Origin: Eumeta japonica
Lineage: Eukaryota; Arthropoda; Insecta; Lepidoptera; Psychidae
Length of the DNA: 64,000 nt
Assembly: GCA_005406025.1 (NCBI GenBank)
Contig: BGZK01000870.1
Location: 124,001-188,000 of the forward strand
Direction of reading: 5' to 3'
In this document: positions 35,736 through 48,296 of the stretch, piece by piece
Position numbering within the stretch: the stretch's first letter is position 1
Layout of the letters: each line of letters opens with the position of its first letter
Made by a program: the position numbers and the translations under genes
Notes under the pieces: model-generated
Seen by the model: the letters and a program-made list of their open reading frames with translations, nothing else
Told to the model about the DNA's origin: nothing
The model's database searches: none

Positions 35736-36150
35736 ATCTCCCGGCCGGGGGCCGTATTTTAATCGTCGGGGAGTGCAAGGCGGTGTATCAAACGGCGGCC
35801 ACGTGACCCGGATACCCTGCCCCGATATTACCTGATAAATCCACCCGTCGAGCCCGCGCCTAAGCCCGCTCTCTTATGAACGCGGGGCGCCTTCAAATAT
35901 TATGACTTTCTTGACTTCATCGCTTTCTCCTTAAGAGTTTAAGGGATTACGCTGGACGTCTATTTAAGGTGTATAACGGACAACTATAACCTCGGCCCGC
36001 GCCTCTGCCTCCCGCGTGAATACAGATCATGTCGGAGTACCCATTCCCGATATCCGATGCCGCATAGCGTATTGCAATAAAACACACCAATATCCATGCC
36101 CGCAAAATACAGGCGGACAGAGCATCGCTAAGCAACGCTGAAGCGTTGCG
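35736..36150. other. GC-rich island
   Basis: Distinct GC-rich, high-complexity block with CCCGGCCGGGGGCCG near 35741 and a CACGTG E-box near 35799. A 62-codon minus frame (35947-36135) is unassigned. Its composition and abrupt edges suggest conserved regulatory DNA. Confidence 0.5.
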
Positions 36151-36639
36151 TGACGACGGGCTACGTATGTTTGAGAACGGCTACGTAAAAATATACGCAT
36201 AATTTCGATAAACTAAAACATACATTACCATAAAATTTTGGATATTTATCACTGTTTTCTGAAATTGAGGTCGTGAAGAAAAATAAAAAATAATTGACAA
36301 ATGGCAACAACGTGGATATGGCCAAATTGATAGCATTAGGACAGTTGGTGGAAGTACTAAGTATAAACATACGTTTGCACTTAGTACTTTGAACACTTAG
36401 CACGCCCTGTACATACGTTTAGGATTCGTACGTTTATAGCGAACTGGATTGTTTTGGACGGCTGCAATCGTTGTTTAGCAACACTCCGTCTGTCTGCTTC
36501 TGCCGTCCATGTATACATCATTATTTAAGTCAACCTACAAGAAATATGAATTTAATGGCTTTTATAGGTTTTAATAATAAGGAGTCATATAGACGTATAC
36601 CACTCCTTTTGTAAACAAAACAAACAATAAGCATGGCCG

Positions 36640-36945
36640 ACAAAATAAAATAAAATTAATCACTTTCAAATGTACTAATATAAAGAGTCATACAGATAAA
36701 CATAAAAAAAAAAACTTTCTATTAGTACATTAAGGTTTATTAAAATGAGTTTAATTATTGATGAGCTATGAAAAAAAAATAGAAACAAACACATGATAAA
36801 TCCATTAACAAGTGGCCTATGTCTGTTCCCTGGTGCCAAACTATCTCCCTGCCAAACTTCATCAAAATCAATATAGCGGTTTAGGCGTGAAGATGTAACC
36901 GACAGACAAACAGACAAAGACATTTTAAAATTTGCCACAGACGAT
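36640..36945 (-). repeat. Lepidopteran dispersed repeat, inverted copy
   Basis: Read on minus: TGTCTTTGTCTGTTTGTCTG, CGGTTACATCTTCACGCCTA, then a GATGAAGTTTGGCAGGGAGA and TTGGCACCAGGGAACAGACA block. The last two match the plus-strand repeat at 30280-30330. The 87-codon minus frame across it is a by-product. Confidence 0.65.
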
Positions 36946-39404
36946 TTTGGGATACAGTATTTTACTCACATACTAGCGATGATCGCTAATTTTATCTTTG
37001 GTAAAATTAAAATAAGTGACTAACAAAACTAGATTTTTTAAGCGAGAAATGATTTTATTTTGAAAGAATAAAGGGCAGTTTCCAGAATTATTTGAAGTCG
37101 TTTGTCAGTATTGTCACTTGAACGCTAGCGGTAGGTAGCCTGAAAATAGACATTTAATTTGTTTTTCCGTTAATCAATTATTTGTTATTTTTTTTCCTTA
37201 AATTCTTATCCTTTTAAATACTTCATAAATTGAAATTTAATTTGAATATTCATATCAAAATCTGGGCAGGCGCAAAAATGAACGAGATAGACAAATAGGT
37301 AGAGACACTTTCGTATTTACAATATTAATGTGGATCATTTCCATCTCTTTGGACATCACACCCGAGCTGTTCGCCGTCTATGACTGTGCTGTGCAGTGAC
37401 ACCATAAAATGCTTACAATATTATTAAGTTAATAAATATTATATATTCGCTCTTAGCACGTGGATATTCAGCATAAAATTGATGAAAATATTATTGCGAG
37501 GGCTACAGAACCCTATCTGATGTGAGTGTTCCATGTGCATTACTTATTTTTATATTCAGCAAACGTTTCTGATGAAAACCAAAGAAAACTAATAAAGCTG
37601 AAACTGCTAGGGGTGATAATTTGGTAGCCCGTTTTCTAAGTTGTATGAAACTTTCGGGCTATTATCGGTGCGTTGTCTAATCTCTAGCGACCGCAAAGCA
37701 TAGGGCAAGCGGAAGCGGGTATCGTGAGACCTATCAGGCGATATCTCGGGGACGATCTCTCGCTAGGGATGTGACTTTATTAATTTATCGAGTTAACGTA
37801 AAGTAACCTTTAGTTAATATTAACTATCTAAATTTATTTATTTCTTATTTGTTAACCCGTAAAGACAATATGAACGATTGATGTCATTGATTCGTTTCCT
37901 TCTCTACTCGTATTAGTAAATAAAGAATTAGGAATCATTGAAAAAATTTCGATATATTTTTACCTTATAATTTGTAAACATACTTAAGTTATCATTTACA
38001 TAGACAAATTATAGTTCAGTTAATGGATTGATTTTTCTTATAATACATAAACAAATTTGTAACGACGCTGGAAATAAAGAAAATACATTGTAGATATCTG
38101 TAGCTAGTTAATTTAACTCTGTTAAAAGTCGACTGTAAGGCTCTGATGGGTAAATACTTGTTTGATAGTCATTACACTACAGATAAGGCCTGACGCATGT
38201 TACGATGAATGCAAAATGATGTATCAGACGTTTACAGTTACAGTAGAGTCCTACTAGTCCTTTGATTTGTTTTCTGCTGACGATTGGGTACAGCTAATTT
38301 TTAAGAATATTAAGTTAAGTAAGTTTTTTGAATAAAATAGCAAAACAAAATTACTGTGTTATTGTAGTTGTGCAACTAATCTGATTTTTCCTATTGAAAT
38401 CGAGATACATGCAATAATTAAATAAATTCCATAACAATTAGAAAATTTATGCAATTATCCTAAATTGTGATTTAAAGCTTTGAAATTAAATTTCTACTCT
38501 TTGTTGAACTTAGCAAGAACACCAGAACAGTAAAAGTATATATTTTGTTCAAATTTTAAAATGGTGTTTGTATTGAAATTTTAATTATAATAGTGTTCTG
38601 TATCACAAAATCTGGATTATATGGAATTGTGATTTAAAACATTTACAATGACGTTTGTTTCTAATATGTGAGATAGCAGGAAATCTTTGTAACAAAACTA
38701 AAGTCCGAAACCTTTTTATAATCAATATTGATAGTCACTTGACGCATCTTTGCCCAATGAATCATTAGTCTCTAAGAAATATTATAATATTAAAGATTGC
38801 GGTGCGATCAACAGAGTGCCCAACGCATTCCATACAAATACGGCAGTTACCTGCTATTAGGAATGTGCATGAAACGTTACTAAGAGCTTGTTCGATCCTA
38901 TATTCTCAAAAAATATTGACTTAGCAGTTTCAGGTACTTGGCAATATTGACCTAAAAAAGAAAGATATTACGAATATTTCTCATAGAGGTATAATTATAT
39001 CTATGTGGTGTATAAAATTCGTAGAGTTTTTGATGTTACTTCTCAAAAATCCTACTATCAATTGTTTAAGTAATAGGATTACTTTTATGACATTATAACA
39101 AGAAACGAATACCAGAAAAACAAAAACAATAAAATCCATGCATTGTTAATTATTGAACACGTTAAGCATATTTTTAAGCTATTTGGTTTAAAATGTTGGA
39201 CATTCGGTGCTATGCAAACAATATTTGCGATATCTGTCATTTAGTTTTGTACTTAATATATTGACAATAAATTAAAACGACTGATGTTATTGATAAAATA
39301 TCTGACAAAACAACTGTATACAGCGAATGTGTGTGATGGACACACATTTCGGTCGGCGAGGGTCGCGCTAGAAAATCCTATGCAGATCATATCGGTGGCG
39401 TATT
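36946..39404. other. AT-rich DNA, nothing recognised
   Basis: No supported gene or repeat. A short imperfect inverted repeat (CGAATGTGTG ... CACACATTTCG) lies near 39323-39351. Confidence 0.5.
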
Positions 39405-39565
39405 AAAAAGGGCTAAATTTTAAGCGTCCGAAACCTGTATGAGCTTCCATGAAAAGATTGATGGATGTCGGTGAGGCAAGAGATATGTGCAACGATAGTA
39501 CCATGTGGAAGTCTATAGTCTCTGCCTACCCTTCTGGGAAATAGGGGTGAGGTAAGTATGTATAT
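39405..39565 (+). repeat. Lepidopteran-type dispersed repeat, copy 2
   Basis: Better-preserved copy of the 8525-8670 repeat: ATTGATGGATGTCGGTGAGG, ATATGTGCAACGATAGTACC, TGGAAGTCTATAGTCTCTGC, then a CTACCCTTCTGGGAAATAGG block and an AAGTATGTATATG tail. Confidence 0.7.
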
Positions 39566-40429
39566 GTCAATGAGTAATGCAGCGCTTTGTTTTATAAAAT
39601 ACGTAGTCTTTATTAAGCGAGGAGCGACGTCAGACGCTGCAGTTACAGTCACATCTAAATGCGGTCGGCGTCGTGTTGCGCGCGGTTTACGGACACAGCG
39701 CCATCTGAGGCAATCCGTTTATGTAAACATATCTTTTCGTATACGAGTCGTATTTGCGGCACCAACAAATTTGGTTTTATAACCAAGCTATCAAATGATC
39801 ACGAGTATTAATTATTAACATTATAAATGGACGCCGTTTAGTGTCATTCGCTAGTTCATTTAGTCGATCGAGTCGAAGGTACATAGTCAAAAAACATTGC
39901 TCGAGAAGCATCTTCTATTCGTTACTGACAACTGAAACTAAAATAGTCCGTAGTACATTGGAGGTGAAAAACATAAAAGAAATGTATAGTTTTCATTACA
40001 ACCGGTAGGGTGCTTTGTGTTCATGCGAGCGTACAGAAACGAGCTCGTGTATGAGACGCAAATACGCCTTGTTTGAATAAAGTATAAAGTTAGGTGCGCA
40101 TTTATCATTCTGAGGTGGCGCAAGCGTTATGCTATGTGCAGCACGTCGTATCCGCATATTGAGTATCGAGTTGGTATAATAAGATTTATTAATCTTTTTT
40201 AAGATCATAAAAGATTCTATATAGTTTACAAACATCGGCAAAATGACGTTCACGAAAAAACAGTGTTGCAGACATAATTGCGTACCAAAAATACGTTGAA
40301 AATATTCTTATAGTCAAACTGTTATTAATTTTCGCGTCTATGTAGCGAATGCTTACACGTCTCAGAAAAATCATCGAATGCAATACATATAATAATATCG
40401 ACGGCGTCAATATATCACGAAGGGCAATA
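39566..40429. other. Mixed DNA, unassigned frames on both strands
   Basis: Overlapping frames (39558-39782 plus; 39938-40123, 39996-40253 and 40189-40410 minus) have no motif and overlap each other, so they are probably chance. A CAGCGCCATCTG word lies near 39697. Confidence 0.4.
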
Positions 40430-40860
40430 TTTTAACGGAAGCTAATAGCCATTTTATTGACGCCGATATCGATCACGCCGCCCTACACTAGCCCTTATTG
40501 GGCCTCCGGGCAACGGGATCGCTTCGTTATGGCCCTATGGCCGCGGTAAAAGTGCCCGATGAATTTCTCACGGTGAAAATTAGCCTTTCCCTCCCGATTA
40601 TACGTAGAGCGTGGTCGTGATCGATTGTAGCGGCCTGCGTGTCGACAGCGATGCGCGTCTCGTTCCGGGTATGATTTGTTTTAACGGTCGATCGAGTATG
40701 AGAAAATATTGTTTGATCATGTCTTACCGGTATCCGATTGGCTGTTCATTTGAGTCAGCGAAAAGCTTCTCGTTTCATGGCTTGTCGAGGACCGGATTCG
40801 ATTCTCGGTATGCAAAAGGCTTTGTTATTGTTGTATAAACAGCTAGAAATGTGGTCTCGC
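40430..40860. other. GC-rich island
   Basis: High-complexity, GC-rich block with GGGCCTCCGGGCAACGGGAT near 40499. The 75-codon plus frame 40611-40838 has no motif. Candidate conserved element. Confidence 0.5.
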
Positions 40861-41748
40861 AACCTTATTCAACCGGATTGAAAATTTTTCTAATTTAACT
40901 TCAGTTCTATTAATTAAAATATAAACAGTGTATTTATATATACATATTGCCATTTTTTATTTTATTTGAGGAAAATTGGCAATGGAATACTTTTAATATT
41001 AAAAATTTCGACTTACTGCCATCTTAACTAATAATTCTGATTAGTAGTTTAAACTAAGAAAATACTTTTTACGGAAACTTAAGTAGCATTATAAAACTTA
41101 AAACAAAAGTTAAATATGCTTCCCAGTTTCAATTTGTTTTGCATTTATCTTTATATAATATCCTTTTATAACCTATAACAGTCGTCTTAATTTTTTTTAT
41201 GATTTCTTAGATTCCGTATTCTCAACAATGTATAATAATATTATAAAATTTATTGTTCACACTTGAAATCTGTTTTTAGGATATTGCCCTTTATAAGTAC
41301 TTTATTTCCCATTTTTCAACATTAAATTATTTCTAAGAAATGGTTGATTAGTGACAAATGTGATGTAGTACAAAAACAGGTATTATTTTCAGTTTTATTT
41401 TAAAGGACACATAACCGGCTGGCTTGTTGGTCGAGATCGAAGTTTTGGTTCCATACGAAAATTATTTTCTTTTTCACTCATAAAAGAAATTGAGTATAAT
41501 ATATGCTTGTAAAGTTAAGTAGCCTAATTCTGATTCAAATTTTATTTCACAGACAGTAAATTTAAGACTTTTTTGCGTCTAAAAATTACAGATATCCTAA
41601 AAAAGTTTTATGCAAGAAGTTTCCATTGAAGGCGTTTATTAAGGCCTACTATCTTGAGTTTGTCAGTAGGTTTAATACATTGTTTTTCAAATTAGATAGA
41701 AGATTACACTATTGACGACTTTAGTAGTTAATAAAATAATTATACAAA
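40861..41748. other. AT-rich DNA, nothing recognised
   Basis: No supported feature. Confidence 0.5.
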
Positions 41749-41795
41749 TATTCCCCTGACTACTTGTACTATAAGTACCAGTAGTCAGGGGAATA
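41749..41795. repeat. Strong 47-nt hairpin
   Basis: A 16-bp perfect outer stem (41749-41764 with 41780-41795, core TATTCCCCTGACTACT) is followed by one mismatch and an inner GTAC/GTAC stem closing a TATAA loop. It could be a small structured element or a MITE remnant. The stem is shorter than typical animal pre-miRNAs. Confidence 0.9.
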
Positions 41796-42959
41796 ATGCG
41801 GTACTAAGACTGAATAAGAATTATCGTAACTTGGCTCTATCTATGAAACATTCTCTTAAATTATTTATTTTTGCAAATCTAGTAGATTTTATTTTATTTT
41901 ATGCAGGTATATGCCTGTGTCGCTGAAATGCGAACGTGTAATACGTGTAAAGACAAACGCAATGAATTTTGAAGGATTTTTTCTGCTATTTGTCTAAGGG
42001 CCCTGAGAATTACGTGCGTTATTTATTTTTAAAATATCAATTTCTTTCTAGTATAGTAGTAGTCTGTCTATGGTAGTAGTATATTTTTTAAGTCACTAAA
42101 GTAAGTGAGAAACCCATTAAAATTTCAATTTGTCATTGAGTTTCTTAATATTTCAAATATAAATGATTATAAAATTGCTGTTTTTCTATTTCTTCTGTTT
42201 CCTTGATTTCTTGGCCTGGCCGGACATTGGTAGCCGTATTTGTGAAATTTAATCCTAACTTTATAAAGGTGTATTTTTTTATCCAAATAACTATAATAAA
42301 TAAACATTGAAGTATTTTTGAGTTTTGACTGGATTAAAACATAAAATCTTATTTAAAGCTCGGAAATGTAACGAGTTCGATACGGTATCTCGATCCATGT
42401 CTGATCCGTGGCGCCGTTTGGACAAGAAGTGACGTATTGAACATTGTGAATACCTGCTTTACTGCAATTGATCATAAATGGCGATTGAATTATTATTTCA
42501 GTGTTTGATTACGTTAAATACCTAATCGATTCAAATCAGTAATATCGTTCGAAAATTGTTACAAAATTGGTGCTTGTGTCGGTGTCGTTCTGCCGATTTT
42601 GACGATGCGATTTGAAATTTATGTATAAAGAACATACAAACATACATCCAGGTATACCAAGTACCTATGAAGGTTACGTTAATTCTTTCTGTTTTAATTT
42701 CAAATATTTGCATAAAATCGTTCTATATTTAGCTAAATTTTCATATTCATAGGCTGAATTGTACATAGCGTATATTTTTTGTACCAAACAAATAAAAAGA
42801 CCGCAACGAACGAATACGAAGCTCTACAATTTCATTACATTCAGAACTTTCTAAGTCGCCTGTCTAACCATATTAAACGTGTGCGTCTTTATTGGGAAAT
42901 GGTTTTATGAGTGTAAAAGTTTTTTTCAGAATCTAATTTTCCAAATACATTCTCCCAAT
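41796..42959. other. AT-rich DNA, nothing recognised
   Basis: The minus frame 42531-42713 is unassigned. Confidence 0.5.
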
Positions 42960-43270
42960 CCCGTCTAGAACTTTCGTTGGGCATCGATTTTTTCCTGTGG
43001 GGGCTCTGCTTCTGAAGCCATCGGAAAACGGAGAGATACGATCTAATACGGATACCGGATTCTGCGGGGGCTATTTATTTTTATTGGATTCTCACTCTCG
43101 ACCGTTAAAGTGGGTCGGCTCGGATGGTCCGAGTTGTGGCTCGCGCGTCGGTGCTACGGCTATTTAGGTAGCGGCCGGTTTATCATTCACCGCCGAAACC
43201 GAGCACCGCTAATGGAAGGGGAATGCGGCTGTAGTGGATGCACGACGACTGCTAAAATATCTTGAAGCAA
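42960..43270. other. GC-rich island
   Basis: Mixed to GC-rich, high-complexity block (GGGTCGGCTCGGATGGTCCG near 43112, GCGGCCGG near 43172). No coding signature. Candidate conserved element. Confidence 0.5.
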
Positions 43271-44029
43271 TCGGAAATTATGCCCTATTGCTAAGCATAA
43301 ATTTTGAAATGTACTTTCTACAGAAATGTAACCTATAGCTTCCACTCTGTGCGTCTCGAAAGGTTTATGTAATACGTATCAAGCGTCATTTGTATCGAGA
43401 GGATGGACAACAAAGATTTTACTAAAGTTTAATTTTGAGATGTTTGGAAGCCTTCATCAGAACATCGGAAGCCTTCTTACACGACGTGCCCAAGATGGCA
43501 CTGCCGGTTCTTTATTCATTAATAGGCTCTAAAACTTTATTACGAAACGTTTGTCGGTTTAGGATGTCGTCGTAGCGTCGGAGACAGCGGTCCTTGATAG
43601 TCCCCGAATGAGCGCCGAACCGGTTTTTATTCTTTGATATAGAAAATTAAGGCAATCAAGATATCTGGATATTTAAAAAATATAACCAGATTATATTTAA
43701 AAAAAGTAAAACGGTAAATGTTTTGGGAATCTCGAGATCGATATCTCGCCAGTATCGGTGTATAAAACAGACAAAAATAGTTGGGGCTCGACGTGGACGA
43801 AATATCTATATGCAGAATTAGTTTGGACGGAACCCTTCACTTGCTTCAGATAAAAATTAAAGATATTTTTTAGAAACGTTAATAATATACATACCTATCT
43901 CAACGCGTTTGCAAATTTTAATCAATACTTATATCGATATAATACGTCCATTCTGTGCATTTAGATAAACGCAACATACCATATCACAGATTTCACAGAC
44001 GGACACGTAGATAAACACTTGTAATGATT
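43271..44029. other. Mixed DNA, nothing recognised
   Basis: A moderately GC-rich patch at about 43560-43625. No supported gene. Confidence 0.4.
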
Positions 44030-44500
44030 GTAAATGTGTGTCGCTTCTTCGACCCCATAGGGAGTGGCGAGGTCGAGTAATAAGCGGCGCCGGGCGGCGT
44101 CCTTGAAAAAGACCGCCTAGGAAAAAGCTCACACATCAAAGCGCCCTCCGCCCCGACTGCGAAAGTTAAATGTGCCATGAAGGAAAATCTGCGAGAGCGC
44201 CTCTCCGATCGTTATTTATGACTCAGCATTATTATGAGTTTCCAATTTTCCGGGAAATAAACTCCCTTTCAACTCATTTGTAAGTACCGTCCCCGTGTCG
44301 TGCGCGGGCGACGGCGGGGTTGCCTACTTCAAGGGGAAAATGCGGCGTTACGAAAGCTAACGGCTGCGCGAACGACGCGTCGGCGTGTAGGCGACCGCGT
44401 CGTCGGCGCGTCGCAGTGGGGACGAAGATACCTGTCAAGCGGACTCGGAGAGCGCGTACTCGCACGCACGCCTTAGAAATCGCACCTCGTAGGCGTGACT
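44030..44500. other. GC-rich island with frames on both strands
   Basis: GC-rich block with CGCCGGGCGGCGTCC near 44089 and a CGTCGTCGGCGCGTCGC run near 44400. Overlapping frames on both strands (43929-44132, 43993-44178, 44274-44531 minus; 44320-44553 plus) are Arg/Ala-rich composition products with no motif. Confidence 0.5.
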
Positions 44501-45470
44501 TAAATATTAAAATTGTGTGTTTCACAAACACATACGGAATAATAGACTATTAAAGCACGAGCTTAAAGACATAATACAGAGGCAATAATACATGGTCTTC
44601 ATAAAACTATTACTAGTACGTGTTGCTGGGGAATTATCTCCGAGCCGCCGAATCTCCAGCAAACCTTTCGCATTTCCGACATGAAAATCTACCAAAAGAT
44701 TGAATCTGCAGGCTGACCTTTAAATTTTCCAATATTTACGACCAAAAAATATTTCTCAATTAAATTAGATAGTTTTAAGGGGATTAGAACAATTTTTTAA
44801 ACAGTTCTCCGACTACACCTCTTAATTAAATTAATCGATCATGCTCGCTTCGTGGTATTTGACGAAGTTATAGAGTTAGTGGTAGTTTTGATCAAAATCC
44901 AATTTTATAAAAATGCGGATTCGTTATCAAAAATATCTCTCACTCATGAATTAAGATATTTAATGTTTCTTCCTATTACATAATTCTCAAAGCGATCGGT
45001 AAAACACTTTGATACTATTTTACGAGAATACCCGACCGAAACCTCGGGAGAAAGCTAGGGATTTTATAATTATGATAGATAAAATTTGAAAAAAATAGGT
45101 TGATCATTATTAATTATCGGTGTTGCTAAATATTGTCACTAGCTACCTACTTAGATAAATTTATATTATTTATTATGATATATAACTGAATAGTAACCTT
45201 AGAAATCGTAACACTGCTATATAAGAAAAACCTAAAAGAACAGGCATAAATATGGTAAAATTAATTTACAAGAAGCTTTACAATGTAATCCATGGTATAA
45301 TTACAATTTTTATATCTTGATAACTTCTGTGCATTACATACACTCTTTATGAAATGCAAATGCGTTAAAGAATATTTGGCTTATTATTTTAAATTCTACT
45401 AAATTGGCTTGGCATTGTATGTATTTTTTAGCAGTTAAATTGTGTATAAATTCGGTAACATAGGCACAGA
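44501..45470. other. AT-rich DNA, nothing recognised
   Basis: No supported feature. Confidence 0.5.
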
Positions 45471-45474
45471 TAAC

Positions 45475-45551
45475 AACCTGTGTTATGTTATTGATAGCGT
45501 TATGTTATGTGTAATAACCTGTGTTATGTTATGAAATGTTATTGATAGCGT
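45475..45551 (+). repeat. Imperfect tandem duplication
   Basis: AACCTGTGTTATGTTATTGATAGCG (45475-45499) recurs as 45516-45550 with an internal ATGAAATGTT insertion. Confidence 0.75.
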
Positions 45552-46079
45552 GTAACTCTATCGTTATTAAAGCACAGCAACGCTGAAAAAGGTGTTGGTA
45601 AGGAGTTGTCAAGTAACGGCATCTGTAATTAAAAACCTTTATGGAACAAGTGAAATAAGTCATTTCATAAATCTGTATTTAACTTATAAAAAGTTTCTGC
45701 GATCATGCTCCAGCTCCACCTTAAGAATAGGAAGCTCAACGGCAGCGTAACATTGCATTATCATTGCATCCACGACTGAAATGCAGCTCCATCAGATAAA
45801 AGAGAGCGTTCAGCTTGTAAAAGTTCATTATTGATGAACTTACTGGTGAAGTTAGTAAGTTGTTTGAAAGTTGCTTTTAAGCTTTGCAGATATTGTTTTT
45901 GTCTAAAAAGCATATCGATTTTGTTATTTTAAATGCATTGAATTTGTGCCAACGTTTGTATTATTATAATGGTATTTTTCGATTATAGGGGAGTGGTAAG
46001 TACAAAGTCCAATGCAAGCTCTAAACTTTCCCAAATAGAAGGGGTAATTAATGCGCAAATTTACACTAATACATAGAGC
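45552..46079. other. AT-rich DNA, nothing recognised
   Basis: No supported feature. Confidence 0.5.
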
Positions 46080-46290
46080 TGAAGAGAGTGTTTGTTTGAA
46101 CGCGCTAATCTCTTGATCTACTACTTGGATTTGAAAAATTATTTTTTAAATCTAAAATCCCAAATTCAAAATTTAAAAACAAAATTTATAGCCTACTTGT
46201 CGAGGAAGATTCAAAGTTCTTACGCTGCGATTTTTATGAGCCGAGCCATCGTGGTTTTTGTGTATGAACTTTCGCTTTAACAGACAGTCT
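46080..46290 (+). repeat. Lepidopteran dispersed repeat fragment
   Basis: It begins GTGTTTGTTTGAACGCGCTA and ATCTCTTGATCTACTACTTG, followed near 46190 by ATAGCCTACTTGTCGAGGAA. I recognise these blocks from a very common lepidopteran repeat. The 62-codon frames on both strands are by-products. Confidence 0.6.
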
Positions 46291-46494
46291 GTTAAAAATT
46301 TCCGCTTTAAAAGACTCCATTGCGTACACTGACTAAATCGCTTCGTACATAGGTATAACAATAATGTAGAAAGAAAATAAATGTGTGTTCGAGTAAGGAA
46401 CGAAATCGGAGTTTCCTTTAATATTTTAGAAAAAATTTAAAAAAGATATAAAATAGTGAATTATCAATGATATTAAAACTTTTAAATAATAAAT

Positions 46495-46590
46495 GCCAAA
46501 TAAGAGAAAACAAGAGAGAAGGGAAGAGAGAGAGGAGTTATTGAGAGTGGAGAGAGAAGGGGGGAGGGTTAGACAGGGTGGAAAAGTCCC
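46495..46590. repeat. GA-rich low-complexity tract
   Basis: Purine-rich imperfect (GA)n on plus. Confidence 0.75.
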
Positions 46591-47560
46591 TTGGAGGGGG
46601 CATAATGCTTTTTCATTATATTAGAATTTTATCACTCAAGTCGCGTTAAGGAACTTCTTTACAAAAATCTCAGCTGGAGTGGCAAATATTGTCTTGCAAA
46701 GGCGAGAGGAGAGGGCTCTGGAGGAATTATGATACTCACTCACTTTTTTTGCGGATATATTATTTATTTAAGTGGACTGTATTTGCGGTCGAGTACACTG
46801 ATGAATTCAACACACAATTCAGATTACATATTTTGGAACAATTCTAGAGCACAATGCAAGAGATCGTCCCGAGAATAAAATTGCACGTACCTGTAGACCG
46901 CAGAATAGAGCAATGCCTCGGTTTCCTTTAGATCTTCACCAGCACCTCGGGATATTTACACCTACGCGTGTAGATTTAAATTACACGCAGCAGACGCGCG
47001 TGTGTCCGGCGCGGTTGACCGTTATCGCTCAAGTGCGGGCGGTATCAAAGATACATGCGGAGGGTAGAATGGGAAGGAATGGGCACTGGAAATCTAAACT
47101 GTATGCAAAGAAAAAAAAATACAGTGACGTGGGGCAAACATCAGCCTTATACAGTTCTACATAAAAGTCCGGTACACCATATACCTAAGTTCGTATTGTG
47201 CAGTAAAAAAAATAGTTATTTCATCGGTAATGTTTAAATCAATTGCGATGGACGTTAGACCTGATAGATGGGCGACAAAAGTCGGACGGCGCTATAGCTA
47301 CAGTTTCATAAATAGCATAAAGGCCATAATTTATAAAGATACAAACTTTTACTCCCGATTTCGCTCACGTGGATAGGATATATAACTAATTCTTTTATCT
47401 TTTATATTACTCAACAACGCTATCAACCGTTCAATTTAGTTAAATAATATGTTACCTTATATGGATCAAGTTACGGCGAAAACAAGAATATAATAATATT
47501 ACATGAAAATATGACTAATAAAAATTAAAAAAAACTCGCAGGTCAATCATTTTTTAATGA
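46591..47560. other. Mixed DNA, nothing recognised
   Basis: A short GC-rich patch near 46985-47050. Frames 46913-47164 and 47055-47237 overlap out of register and are unassigned. Confidence 0.4.
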
Positions 47561-47565
47561 AAAAT

Positions 47566-48296
47566 TTGGAAAATCCAAAAGTGCACGCCTCATAGCGGTT
47601 ACTCCATTTTTACTAAAGAAAAGTGTGTATGTCAGCTCCGACGAATGACTGGAGCTCACTATTTATGAATGACTACAAATTACTTGGTATGCATTGTTCA
47701 ATACTCTAAATTCTATATATTAACAAAGATTTATACCGTATTCGTCATTTTTTTTTTTAAATTGAAATAGATTTAAAAAAAAATACTTATCGTGGTGTCA
47801 AAATTTTTACGTAAACATTGAGAATAAAAAAGACAGTCACGCTTCGGGTTTATTATGTTCTCTAGATTAAGATTTAATAAAAAAAAAATTTTTACTAAAA
47901 GACTCGTCAATATTTTGTTTATTAAATATCAATTAAACTACACCGAATTAGACAGTGAAATTCAATAGGCTTCTATTCAGATGTATACTAAAGCGAATGA
48001 AAAAAAAAACACTCGATTAGTGAAGTATTTCATTCGTTATCGTGAGCACATACAGGATCCGCACATACAGACACACGAACGTCCACGAAAAAAAATTTTA
48101 AAACAGTTTTCAAAATATGTTCTATAACAAAATGTGTTTAGAAGATATTACAGATATTAAAATCCGTGATTATTCTTGCCGTTTGAGTGCATACATTATT
48201 TTACAAGTGCAACATGTAATAAATCAAAAAATCACTCGTTTTTAGTAAGGCGAGAGTAGAGCACTACCTCATGCGCTCCGCTTATGAGGCGTGCAA
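47566..48296 (+). mobile_element. TIR element, copy 1 (plus orientation)
   Basis: The left end reads TTGGAAAATCCAAAAG then TGCACGCCTCATA (47566-47594). The right end, GCTTATGAGGCGTGCA (48280-48295), is the inverse of the TGCACGCCTCATA part. The subterminal right block GTAGAGCACTACCTCATGCG recurs inverted in copy 2. No ORF. It is a non-autonomous DNA element of about 0.73 kb. Confidence 0.7.

Noticed and set aside
41749..41795. Pre-miRNA
   Set aside because: Total stem of about 20 bp is shorter than a canonical animal precursor. Kept only as a hairpin.
44274..44553. Overlapping Arg-rich frames on both strands
   Set aside because: Both strands open through the same GC-rich block, which is a sign of composition rather than coding.
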